Assembly (NCBI GenBank): GCA_000169355.1
Contig: AAXX01000001.1
Location: 1,116,001-1,180,000, forward strand
Source: Flavobacteria bacterium BAL38
Lineage (GTDB): Bacteria > Bacteroidota > Bacteroidia > Flavobacteriales > Flavobacteriaceae
DNA length: 64,000 nt
Reading direction: 5' to 3'
The position numbers and the translations under genes are program-made. A model generated the notes under the pieces. It was not told the DNA's origin and ran no database searches. It was given only the letters and a program-made list of their open reading frames with translations. Below, piece by piece: positions 48,768-57,039 of this stretch (positions within the stretch are counted from its first letter, which is position 1; each line of letters starts with the position of its first letter).

Positions 48768-49555
48768 TGAAAGTAACTATTTCAAATATTGCTTGGCAAC
48801 CTGAATATGATGCTGAAATGTATGCTTTTTTGAAAGAAAAAAAGTGTACCGGAATTGAAATTGCTCCAACCCGAATTTTCCCAGAAAAACCATATTCAGA
48901 TTTGGAGAAAGTGGCAAATTTTAGAGAGGAAATTAAATCGAATTATGGATTGCATGTAGTTTCTATGCAGTCGATTTGTTTTGGTAGAAACGAAGCTATA
49001 TTTTCATCAGAAGAAGAACGAAATTCTTTATTATCATATATCAAACAATCTATCGATTTTGCATCAGAATTAGGTTGTAATAATTTAGTTTTTGGTTCCC
49101 CAAAGAATAGAAATATTAATCCAAATCAAGAAGAAATTGCAATTGAATATTTTTCAGAAATAGGAAATTATGCCTCGGATAAAAACACTGTTTTTGCTTT
49201 CGAACCCAATCCGGTTATTTATGGAACAAATTTTATAAATACCACAATTCAAGCATTAGATTTTGTTAAAGCTTGTAATGTGGAAGGTTTAAAGGTAAAT
49301 TTTGATTTAGGAACGGTAATTTATAACGAAGAAAATTTAACTATTTTAGAAAATAATTTAAAATGGATCAATCATATACATATCAGCGAACCTTATTTAG
49401 AAGTAATTCAACAACGTTCACTTCATAAAGAATTGGCTTCTATTTTAAGAAAAGAAAAATATGCAAAATACATTTCAATAGAAATGAAAGGTGGAAGTGA
49501 ACTAGAAAAAATTAAAGATATCATTCAATATACTCAAGATGTTTTCAAAAACTAA
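48767..49555 (+). CDS. Sugar phosphate isomerase/epimerase-like TIM-barrel protein
   Basis: 262 residues of the xylose isomerase-like/AP-endonuclease-2 superfamily: CTGIEIAPTRIFP, LHVVSMQSICFGRNEAIF, LGCNNLVFGSPKNRNI, VFAFEPNPVIYG with the metal-binding Glu, VNFDLGTVIYNEE (Asp) and INHIHISEPYLEVI (His). These residues form the usual divalent-metal site, so an isomerase, epimerase or dehydratase activity on a sugar is likely. It is translationally coupled to the SDR gene and overlaps the next GT2 gene by 17 bp. Confidence 0.8.
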   Translation: MKVTISNIAWQPEYDAEMYAFLKEKKCTGIEIAPTRIFPEKPYSDLEKVANFREEIKSNYGLHVVSMQSICFGRNEAIFSSEEERNSLLSYIKQSIDFASELGCNNLVFGSPKNRNINPNQEEIAIEYFSEIGNYASDKNTVFAFEPNPVIYGTNFINTTIQALDFVKACNVEGLKVNFDLGTVIYNEENLTILENNLKWINHIHISEPYLEVIQQRSLHKELASILRKEKYAKYISIEMKGGSELEKIKDIIQYTQDVFKN

Positions 49556-50339
49556 CGAAGCAATTTATGGCGTGCCCAAGTTTCTTTCTACTGAAATCGA
49601 AGAAAGAAAAACCAAGTATTGTTTGTGTATTCCCATTATAAATGAAGGAGAACGCATTCATAAACAATTGCAAAGAGCACAACAAAATGGCATTGACAAA
49701 TTAGTTGATATTATTATTTGTGATGGCGATTCTACCGATGGTTCCACAGAAATTAACCAATTAAAAACATTTGGGGTTAACACACTCTTGACAAAAAAAG
49801 ATTCTGGAAAACAAGGAGCTCAATTGCGAATGGGTTTTTGGTTGGCTTTAGAAAGAGGTTACGAAGGAATTATAACCATTGATGGAAATAATAAAGACAG
49901 TATTGAATCAGTTCCGTTATTTATTGAAAAACTAGAACAAGATTTTGATTTCGTTCAAGGTTCCAGATATGTAAAAGGCGGTAAAGCGATAAATACGCCA
50001 AAAATTAGACATTTTGCGGTAAAATTTATTCATTCGCCATTAATTTCTTTAACAGCAAGACATCGTTTTACAGATTCAACAAATGCCTACCGATGTTATT
50101 CTAAAAAGTATTTAACGCATCCAAAAGTGCAACTTTTTAGACCTATTTTTACAACCTATGAATTACTTGCTTTTTTATCTGTTAGAGCATCGCAATTAGG
50201 ATTAAAAGTTGGCGAAGTTCCGGTTGAACGTAAATATCCTGAAAGTGGAAAAGTTCCTACTAAAATAAGTTTTTTTAAAGGAAATTTCAACTTAATAAAA
50301 ATATTAGTTAATAATTTATTTGGGAAATATAACCCGTAA
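49539..50339 (+). CDS. GT2-family glycosyltransferase
   Basis: 266 residues without C-terminal membrane helices. The GT-A fold is seen in KYCLCIPIINEGERIHKQL, IIICDGDSTDGSTEI, a catalytic region ITIDGNNKDSIESVP, and FVQGSRYVKGGKAINTP, which resembles DPM1-type enzymes. IDGN replaces the more common DxD, which is also seen in some family members. It belongs to the SDR/isomerase module and overlaps the isomerase gene by 17 bp; translation is probably coupled. Confidence 0.85.
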   Translation: MFSKTNEAIYGVPKFLSTEIEERKTKYCLCIPIINEGERIHKQLQRAQQNGIDKLVDIIICDGDSTDGSTEINQLKTFGVNTLLTKKDSGKQGAQLRMGFWLALERGYEGIITIDGNNKDSIESVPLFIEKLEQDFDFVQGSRYVKGGKAINTPKIRHFAVKFIHSPLISLTARHRFTDSTNAYRCYSKKYLTHPKVQLFRPIFTTYELLAFLSVRASQLGLKVGEVPVERKYPESGKVPTKISFFKGNFNLIKILVNNLFGKYNP

Positions 50340-50351
50340 AGCAATTCAAAT

Positions 50352-53300
50352 ATGTTAAAGAACAAGTTAATTCCTTTTATTAAAAACCTTTTTCAAACCA
50401 ATGAAAAAGCAACAAAATCATATTGGGCATTGAGTATCTTTTTTGCAATTGCAATTGCAGCTCCTCTATTTAATATTTTATTTGAATTTAAGCCAGGAGT
50501 TAAAGATTTTTCTGATCATATTATTTCAAATGCTTCATTGTATGGATTGGATGTTTCTAAAAGAGTTTCTTTATTTTACAGAGCATTAATGATAATAATA
50601 ATATCAACATTTACTTTTTTTGCATTTGTAAATAAATTAACAAATAAGGCTTCTGAGGCTAATGAAGATATTTTAAAGGCAATTTATTCCATTTCAATTA
50701 TTGGAATTTTCTCCGTATTATCGGGTTTTTTAGTTATTAATATTGATTTCTCGAGCTATTTTTTATTGCTATTAGCTATTTTATTAATAACAGAAATTAA
50801 ATTTAAAAAATTAAATCAAAATGTAAATCTAACGGTTTGGCCACTTTTAGTTGCTATTCCATCGGCACTTTTATTTTTTACGTATTTTAAAAAAAATAAT
50901 TTCTTTGAATGGATAAAACCGGAAGTTTCTATAAAAACTCACGTATTAACAATTGAGCCTTTTTTATTGGCTTTCTTATTCTTTTTAATTCCTTTTCTTT
51001 TTCTTTTTTATTTTGTTGCTTTTAGAAATAAAGCCAATCCTAATGCGTTATTTAAAGCTTCAATTGTATTAGTAAGCGTTCCAATTGTATTATCTCTTTT
51101 ACTAGAACTTAGTAATGTTGTTAATTTAAGGTTTGGATATATTTTTAATTCACCCCTTTTGCTTTTTACATTTTTACTTTTAGCCTCTTTTGTTATTTTT
51201 TATTTTTTACTTAAGAAGTATAAAAACACAACTTTTACAAAAGCATATTTTGAATCTTATTTTTTATCCATTTTATTAATTGGATTACTAGTAATTTTAG
51301 CTCAACCATGGCGAATGATTAGCCCTGAAAATGAGTTTTTTGAAACGGCAAATCACGGTTTATCTATTGATCATTTTTTTAGATATGGTAGCATTCCAAT
51401 AATTGAAAATTTTGATGCTCACATGTTGCATTATCAGTTTTTCGCTTTCATTTATGGTTTTGTTAATGGTTATGAGCCAGCTGCAACGATGTTGTATGCT
51501 AATTATTTTTATGTAATTGAAGTTTTAGTTTTGTTTTTTGTTTTCAGAAAGGTTTTTGGAAAATTAAATAGTTTTCTTCTAGTACTTTGTTTACCAATTT
51601 TAACCGTAGTTTTAAATGAATTTACGTTTTCAGGATTGTTCATTTTAATGCTTTTGAAATTGATTAATAACAAGTCCACAAAGAATTTTTATTATTTCTG
51701 GATTGTCGCAGTCTTTTTATGTTTATACAAATTAGACATCGGATATGCAGCAATTTTAGCTGGATTACTAACTTACGTAGTTCTAGAATATGTGATTTAT
51801 AATAAAATTACAATTAAACCTTTAGTTAAATCAGGTGCTATTGTAGGTGGAGTATTTTTATTTATCTTTTGTTCGATTTGTTTATTAAAAGGTATAAATC
51901 CCATTTTTAGATTGCAAGAGTTTTTACTTGCAGCAAAATCTGATCAAAACTGGGGTGTTACTAGAATGGGAAATATGAACCATTTTCTGTTTAGAATTGC
52001 GTATTATATTGTTCCTGTAATAACTATTATTACTTTTATTTCAGTAATTATAAAATATGTTTTTAATAAAGATAAGCAGCTAGAGTTTTTTAAAAACAAG
52101 CAACATTTGAGTGCTTTTGCTTTTTTTATATTTTTCGTCCTTTTCTTCTTTTTTAATGCTCAGAGAGGAATTGTCAGACATAATTTCGAATATGACAATA
52201 TTAAAAAAATTATTAGCACAGTTCCCTTTGCATTGATGATGTTGATGTTTGTCATCAATAAAAAAAATCAATTGATAAGTGCATTAACAATTTTATTGTT
52301 TTCTTTTTTAATCTTAAACGCTTCAAAGCCAGACTTTAAAAACAAACACACCACATTGTTTAGAGAAGCAATTAATTCATATTCATTTCATGAGAAATTT
52401 TTAGAAGCTCAACGTTTTGACAACACAAGAGTTAGGGAAGCTTTTGATCAAAGTGAAATTAAAATGTTTAAAAAGTTATTAGATGTAGTTTTACTACCTG
52501 AAGAAACCTATTACGACTTTTCTTCCAAAAACTTTTATCATGCATTAACAGGCAGAAAAAACCCTTCTTATGTTAATCAGACACCTTTAATGATAAACGG
52601 AGATAAAGCACAAGAAATTGAAATTAATAAAATAAAAGAGGCGAATATTCCAATTATTTTAATGCCAATAAAAGGCATAATTTGGCACGCTATTGATGAG
52701 GTATATACCGATTTTAAATACTATAAAATGAGCGAGTATATCTATAATAACTATACTCCATTATATAGATTACCAACTTTTGATGTTTATGTTCTTAAAG
52801 GAAAAGAAAAAGAATATTTATCTAAAATTAAAGCAGCTGGGTTTTTAGAAAACAAAATAAATTTTACAGATTTCACTTTTTTCAATACCAATGCAATTTC
52901 AAAAAACAACATTCAAGTTGTTTCAAATCCTGATAAGAGTATAACAATTAATAGTGTTGGAGCAAGTCCTAATTTTATAGGATTATTAGATTATTTAAAA
53001 AAACAGAATCAAATTAAGGAATCTAATTTACCTTGTAAACTTGGGTTTTCTTTACAATCATTTTCTCAAGGAAATATAAAAATCTATTACAAATTAACTC
53101 CTGAAGAATCGTTTTCTGAGAATTTCGTAAAAGAGTTTCCTATAACAAGTTTAGAAAACACAGAAATTAATTTAGAGCTACCAAAAACACCAATAGAAAT
53201 TATGGTAGCAGTTAACACTTCTGGCATTGTTTTAAAGCAATTTAGCATTACAAATGGCTCACAATCCGAAATTAAATCGCCTGAAAAAATTGATTATTTT

Positions 53301-53957
53301 ATAGGTTTTGTACCTAAATTGTGGGCAGAAGAATCAGAAGAAATTGCTTTTGAAAAGGTAAATTCATTAAAAGAAATTGCCGAAGAAACAACAGCAAGTA
53401 TTAGTGTAAATAAATTAAATTCATATTCTCAAGGTTGTTATGCATATTTAGAATTAGATTCGGAAAGCGATTCAAATGGAACAATAGAAATAATTTCAAA
53501 TGACAATGTTAAAGCAAGTTATGCATTTAGTATAGTTCCAGGAAAACACAGCTACGCAATACGAATAAGTAATAGTTATTATTGGTGGAATAGTTCTACT
53601 TTAAAAATTAATTTTAGAGCAGAAAAAGTAATGAAAATTTCTAAATACTCACTTATTTTATCTGATGGCTCTCAACAAGAAATGTTTAAAGGAAACGGAA
53701 TTACTTTAACAAATTTAAATGATGAAAACTGGATTAATGGTTGTAGCTTGCAATACAATATGATATTGTTTGATTATTCGCCTAAAAAAGAAAAAATATT
53801 AAAAGAGTTTAAAAAAATAAAACTTTTTAATGGTAGTGTTTTAAACATTACAGGTTTTTATGTTTCTGGTAACTATATTAATGTAACAATTAGCGAAAAG
53901 GTTTCAGACTTTGTTTCATTAATTGGATATCCAAATCATATAGAATTCATTAAATAA
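50352..53957 (+). CDS. Giant polytopic membrane protein with a periplasmic C-terminal half, GT-C-like
   Basis: 1201 residues. About 12-14 membrane helices fill residues 20-655. A central loop (PWRMISPENEFFETANHGLSIDHFFRYGSIPIIENFDAHML, about 317-357) has acidic residues placed like those of GT-C enzymes. The last 540 residues are soluble and beta-rich. The final 89 residues (53688-53954) are clearly related to the lipoprotein encoded at 56064, sharing NW.NG...NM.L.DYS. A part near residue 915 (NIKIYYKLTPEESFSENF) may be related to the lipoprotein at 56524. It is probably a polysaccharide-modifying or transferring enzyme with carbohydrate-binding modules. No catalytic assignment can be made. 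Confidence 0.7.
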   Translation: MLKNKLIPFIKNLFQTNEKATKSYWALSIFFAIAIAAPLFNILFEFKPGVKDFSDHIISNASLYGLDVSKRVSLFYRALMIIIISTFTFFAFVNKLTNKASEANEDILKAIYSISIIGIFSVLSGFLVINIDFSSYFLLLLAILLITEIKFKKLNQNVNLTVWPLLVAIPSALLFFTYFKKNNFFEWIKPEVSIKTHVLTIEPFLLAFLFFLIPFLFLFYFVAFRNKANPNALFKASIVLVSVPIVLSLLLELSNVVNLRFGYIFNSPLLLFTFLLLASFVIFYFLLKKYKNTTFTKAYFESYFLSILLIGLLVILAQPWRMISPENEFFETANHGLSIDHFFRYGSIPIIENFDAHMLHYQFFAFIYGFVNGYEPAATMLYANYFYVIEVLVLFFVFRKVFGKLNSFLLVLCLPILTVVLNEFTFSGLFILMLLKLINNKSTKNFYYFWIVAVFLCLYKLDIGYAAILAGLLTYVVLEYVIYNKITIKPLVKSGAIVGGVFLFIFCSICLLKGINPIFRLQEFLLAAKSDQNWGVTRMGNMNHFLFRIAYYIVPVITIITFISVIIKYVFNKDKQLEFFKNKQHLSAFAFFIFFVLFFFFNAQRGIVRHNFEYDNIKKIISTVPFALMMLMFVINKKNQLISALTILLFSFLILNASKPDFKNKHTTLFREAINSYSFHEKFLEAQRFDNTRVREAFDQSEIKMFKKLLDVVLLPEETYYDFSSKNFYHALTGRKNPSYVNQTPLMINGDKAQEIEINKIKEANIPIILMPIKGIIWHAIDEVYTDFKYYKMSEYIYNNYTPLYRLPTFDVYVLKGKEKEYLSKIKAAGFLENKINFTDFTFFNTNAISKNNIQVVSNPDKSITINSVGASPNFIGLLDYLKKQNQIKESNLPCKLGFSLQSFSQGNIKIYYKLTPEESFSENFVKEFPITSLENTEINLELPKTPIEIMVAVNTSGIVLKQFSITNGSQSEIKSPEKIDYFIGFVPKLWAEESEEIAFEKVNSLKEIAEETTASISVNKLNSYSQGCYAYLELDSESDSNGTIEIISNDNVKASYAFSIVPGKHSYAIRISNSYYWWNSSTLKINFRAEKVMKISKYSLILSDGSQQEMFKGNGITLTNLNDENWINGCSLQYNMILFDYSPKKEKILKEFKKIKLFNGSVLNITGFYVSGNYINVTISEKVSDFVSLIGYPNHIEFIK

Positions 53958-53960
53958 GAT

Positions 53961-55091
53961 ATGCAACAGTTTGATAAAATAATAATTGGTGCTGGTTTGT
54001 ACGGACTTTATGCGGCTCTTTTTTGTGCAAAAAGAGGAGAGAATGTACTTGTTTTAGAACATGATCCAGAAGCATTCTCTAGAGCAACTTATATCAATCA
54101 AGCTCGTGTTCATATGGGATACCATTACCCTAGATCCTACACAACAGCAAAAAAATCTGCCGATTATTACGATAGATTTATTGAAGACTATAATTTTTGC
54201 ATTCACAACAGTTTTGATAAAATTTATGCTATTTCTAAGAATTTTTCTTGGACAAATGCAGTTCAATTTAAAAAATTTTGTGCAGATACAGACATTCTAT
54301 GTAAACCTATCAATATTGATGAATTTTTTAAAGAAGAATTTTGTGAAGGCGCTTATTTGTCAAAGGAATGTACTTACGATGCTTTGGTTTTAAAAAAGTA
54401 CTTTTTAGATGAAATTAGCAAGTTTCAAAATGTTGAAATACAATACAATACATATATAACACAAGTAGAAAAAAGTTCTGATTTATATAGCTTAAAAACG
54501 AATCAAAATTCGGAATATCAATCAAATTTTATTCTAAACACAACGTATGCTTCAGTAAATCAAATACTAAAATTATTTAAAGAAGAGCCTTTAAAAATTA
54601 AATATGAACTTTGCGAAGTAATTCTTTGTAAGGTTAGCGATAATTTAAAAAACGTAGGAGTTACAATGATGGATGGTCCGTTTTTTTCATTAATGCCTTT
54701 TGGACAAACAGGATATCATTCGTTAACTGCAGTAAATTACACACCACATAAAACATGTTATTCTGTTTTTCCTGAATTTGATTGTCAAAAGAAAAGTAAC
54801 AACAATTGTAGTAGTAATAAATTAGGAAATTGTAATACTTGTGTAGCAAAACCAAAAACATCTTGGCCATATATGTTAGCTCTGGCAAAAAAATACTTAA
54901 ATGATGATATAAAAATAGAATATGTTGAATCTTTATATTCAATTAAACCTATTTTGCAAGAATCTGAAATAGACGATTCAAGACCAACGGTTATAAAAGA
55001 GTTCTCAAAAAATCCTAAATTAGTATCAGTTTTGTCAGGAAAAATTAATACGGTTTATGATTTAGACCTTATTTTATCTAATAAAGAATAA
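53961..55091 (+). CDS. FAD-dependent oxidoreductase (DAO-like)
   Basis: 376 residues. N-terminal FAD-binding motif IIIGAGLYGLYAALFCAKRGENVLVLE (8-34), then ATYINQARVHMGYHYPRS and a substrate domain. The family covers amine and hydroxy-acid oxidases as well as sugar-modifying oxidoreductases. A stretch FDCQKKSNNNCSSNKLGNCNTC (about 273-294) has four closely spaced Cys, unusual for this family and perhaps a metal or disulfide site. It is encoded inside a polysaccharide cluster, 3 bp after the giant membrane protein, so a role in making or modifying a sugar or lipid carrier is likely but unproven. Confidence 0.75.
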   Translation: MQQFDKIIIGAGLYGLYAALFCAKRGENVLVLEHDPEAFSRATYINQARVHMGYHYPRSYTTAKKSADYYDRFIEDYNFCIHNSFDKIYAISKNFSWTNAVQFKKFCADTDILCKPINIDEFFKEEFCEGAYLSKECTYDALVLKKYFLDEISKFQNVEIQYNTYITQVEKSSDLYSLKTNQNSEYQSNFILNTTYASVNQILKLFKEEPLKIKYELCEVILCKVSDNLKNVGVTMMDGPFFSLMPFGQTGYHSLTAVNYTPHKTCYSVFPEFDCQKKSNNNCSSNKLGNCNTCVAKPKTSWPYMLALAKKYLNDDIKIEYVESLYSIKPILQESEIDDSRPTVIKEFSKNPKLVSVLSGKINTVYDLDLILSNKE

Positions 55092-55092
55092 A

Positions 55093-56013
55093 ATGAAAGA
55101 AAAAAAATTAATCTCTGTAATCCTTTATTTATATAATAATGAAAACAGCATTCTCGATTTTTTATCTCAAATTACAAAGCAGGCAGATTTGCTGTTTGAA
55201 CAATTTGAGGTAATAATTGTAAACGATTGTTCTACCGATGATTCTGTTAAAAAAATAAAATCGGCAGAATTTTTAAAATCTTTTCAAGTTTCTATCATTC
55301 AAATGAGTTTTCACCAAGGTGTTGAACTTTCTATGAATGCCGGATTAGATTTGTCAACCGGTGATTTTGTGTATGAATTTGACAGTGTAGTAGTTGATTT
55401 TGATATTAATTTAATTGAAAGTTCCTATCGAAAAATACTAGAAGGTTACGACATTGTTACTGTTTCTCCAAAAGAAAACGATAAAATATCGTCAAAACTA
55501 TTTTATAAAACCTATAACTTTTTTTCAAAATCAAATCATAAACTAAGAACCGATAGGTTTAGAATTTTGTCTAGGAGAGCAATAAACAGAGCTTTTTCGA
55601 TTAGCGCTACAATACCATACCGCAAGGCAATGTACATTAATAGTGGGTTGAAAATTTTTAATATAGAATTTGAAAAAATAAAATCCACAAAATTATTTGG
55701 TGAAAAACAATACTTAAGAAACAAAACAGCTATAGATGCTTTAATAATTTATACCAATTTAGCTTTTAGACTTTCAGTTTCAATTTCGTTACTTTTATTA
55801 TTAAGTACTTTAAGTATTATTATCTATACAGTTTTTATCTATTTTGGAGAAGACAAACCTATTGAAGGATGGACAACAATTATGCTTTTAGTATCAGGAA
55901 GTTTCTCAGGCCTTTTCTTGTTAATAGCCTTTATTATCAAGTATTTATCATTAATATTAGAGTTAGTATTTAAGAAAAAATCATATATCCAAGAAAATAT
56001 TGAAAAAATATAA
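55093..56013 (+). CDS. GT2 glycosyltransferase with C-terminal membrane helices
   Basis: 306 residues, a paralog of the protein at 43471. The GT-A start is ISVILYLYNNENSILDFLSQI; VNDCSTDDS follows; the metal-site position reads YEFDSVVVDFD, where DxD is not in the usual place (the 43471 protein has DCDLQD). Two C-terminal helices (about 222-245 and 258-285) keep the GtrB-like layout. The altered DxD may mean changed metal use or reduced activity. It ends the FAD-oxidoreductase module. Confidence 0.82.
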   Translation: MKEKKLISVILYLYNNENSILDFLSQITKQADLLFEQFEVIIVNDCSTDDSVKKIKSAEFLKSFQVSIIQMSFHQGVELSMNAGLDLSTGDFVYEFDSVVVDFDINLIESSYRKILEGYDIVTVSPKENDKISSKLFYKTYNFFSKSNHKLRTDRFRILSRRAINRAFSISATIPYRKAMYINSGLKIFNIEFEKIKSTKLFGEKQYLRNKTAIDALIIYTNLAFRLSVSISLLLLLSTLSIIIYTVFIYFGEDKPIEGWTTIMLLVSGSFSGLFLLIAFIIKYLSLILELVFKKKSYIQENIEKI

Positions 56014-56032
56014 TTTGTTTACTTTTTTTTTA

Positions 56033-56040
56033 TAGTTTTG
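56033..56040 (+). promoter_or_regulatory. Possible promoter before the 56064 lipoprotein gene
   Basis: TAGTTTTG matches TAnnTTTG, 23 bp before the ATG. The nearest TTG (56015-56017) is only 15 bp upstream, short of the usual 19, so this is tentative. Confidence 0.35.
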
Positions 56041-56063
56041 CATGGTAAAAAAATGAAAATATA

Positions 56064-56447
56064 ATGAAAACAAAAGTTTTAATTGGGTTATTTGCTCTGT
56101 CACTAGTTTTTTCTTGTAAGCAAAAAAGCGAAGTAGAAGAAAATGCGACAAAAACCGAAAATAGTGAAGTTGCTTCACCTGAGTTAACTTCAATTCAATT
56201 AGCTAATTATTCAGATGATAATTGGAAAAACGGTGTTGGATTAACGTTTAATATGTTATTGGTAGATTACTCAAAAGAAAAATTTGAACTAATTTCTAAA
56301 GGAACAGAATTAAATTTACCTAGCGGTGAAAAAGTACCTTATATTGGATACGAAACTCAGGATAATTACATTCATATTATGTTAGCAGATAAGCCAACTG
56401 CTTTTCAGTCAGCTATTGAATATCCAAATGAAATTACTATTAAGTAA
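56064..56447 (+). CDS. Lipoprotein sharing the C-terminal domain of the giant membrane protein
   Basis: 127 residues: lipoprotein signal (MKTKVLIGLFALSLVFSC, lipobox VFSC), a short acidic linker, then a domain (about 40-127) that lines up without large gaps with the last 89 residues of the 1201-residue protein at 50352. In the first 27 aligned positions 15 are identical, including NW, NG, NM, L and DYS. No named family is recognised. The domain is beta-rich and may bind a glycan or lipid at the envelope. It has its own terminator, so it can be made in larger amounts than the operon around it. Confidence 0.75.
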   Translation: MKTKVLIGLFALSLVFSCKQKSEVEENATKTENSEVASPELTSIQLANYSDDNWKNGVGLTFNMLLVDYSKEKFELISKGTELNLPSGEKVPYIGYETQDNYIHIMLADKPTAFQSAIEYPNEITIK

Positions 56448-56471
56448 TTATTCAAAAAATTAAAAATAAAA

Positions 56472-56501
56472 AAATCCGATTATTCAATCGGATTTTTTTA
56501 T
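56472..56501 (+). terminator. Terminator of the 56064 lipoprotein gene
   Basis: AAATCCGAT, loop TATTC, AATCGGATTT, then TTTTT: a clear intrinsic terminator in the middle of the polysaccharide locus. Confidence 0.85.
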
Positions 56502-56523
56502 TTTTATATAAATTACTAAGTCT

Positions 56524-57039
56524 ATGATGCTTTTTAAAATGTTTATAACGTTATTTTCACTTGTTGTTTTACTAAGTTGTGAAAAAAACGAGAATACAAA
56601 TTCATTAAAAATGGATTTAGATGTTGTTATTAGAGAAACAGATTCAATACAAATCTATTACACACAAAATACTTCGGTTCAATTTAAAGAAAAGCAATCT
56701 TTTTGGAAAAAAGTTTCAGGAAGTAAAAAAAATCAAACAATTTCAATAGTATTTCCAGACTCTATTCATCCCAAACAACTTAGAATCGATTTTGGCCGAA
56801 ATATAAAGCAATCAGAAATTATCTTAAATGAAATTATTTTCTCCTATAAAAAGAAAAGTTTTTCTGCAAAAGGAGAAGAAATTTATCATTTATTCAGAGT
56901 AGATGAATCAAATACTTTAATAGATAAGTTAATTGGTAGTTTAAAAAGAAAAGACGAAAATCAATTAGTTGGTCCCTCTTTATACCCTAAAGGCGATAAA
57001 CTCAATAAACAATTAAATCAATTGTATTCTGAAAAGTAA
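56524..57039 (+). CDS. Lipoprotein of unknown function
   Basis: 171 residues with signal MMLFKMFITLFSLVVLLSC (lipobox LLSC). The mature part has a beta-sandwich pattern: DSIQIYYTQNTSVQFKEKQSFWKKV, QTISIVFPDSIHPKQLRIDFGRN and SEIILNEIIFSY. This resembles the small beta-sandwich modules (xIxIYY...F.E, then I.F.LP...LRID.G, then I..I.I) found in the soluble parts of Bacteroidota membrane glycosyltransferases, including a segment of the protein at 50352. It ends 1 base before the flippase gene. Carbohydrate binding is a guess. Confidence 0.6.
   Translation: MMLFKMFITLFSLVVLLSCEKNENTNSLKMDLDVVIRETDSIQIYYTQNTSVQFKEKQSFWKKVSGSKKNQTISIVFPDSIHPKQLRIDFGRNIKQSEIILNEIIFSYKKKSFSAKGEEIYHLFRVDESNTLIDKLIGSLKRKDENQLVGPSLYPKGDKLNKQLNQLYSEK

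Noticed and set aside
54061..54393. 110-codon frame inside the FAD oxidoreductase gene
   Set aside because: Shadow frame in another phase of a clearly coding gene, with no protein-like composition of its own.
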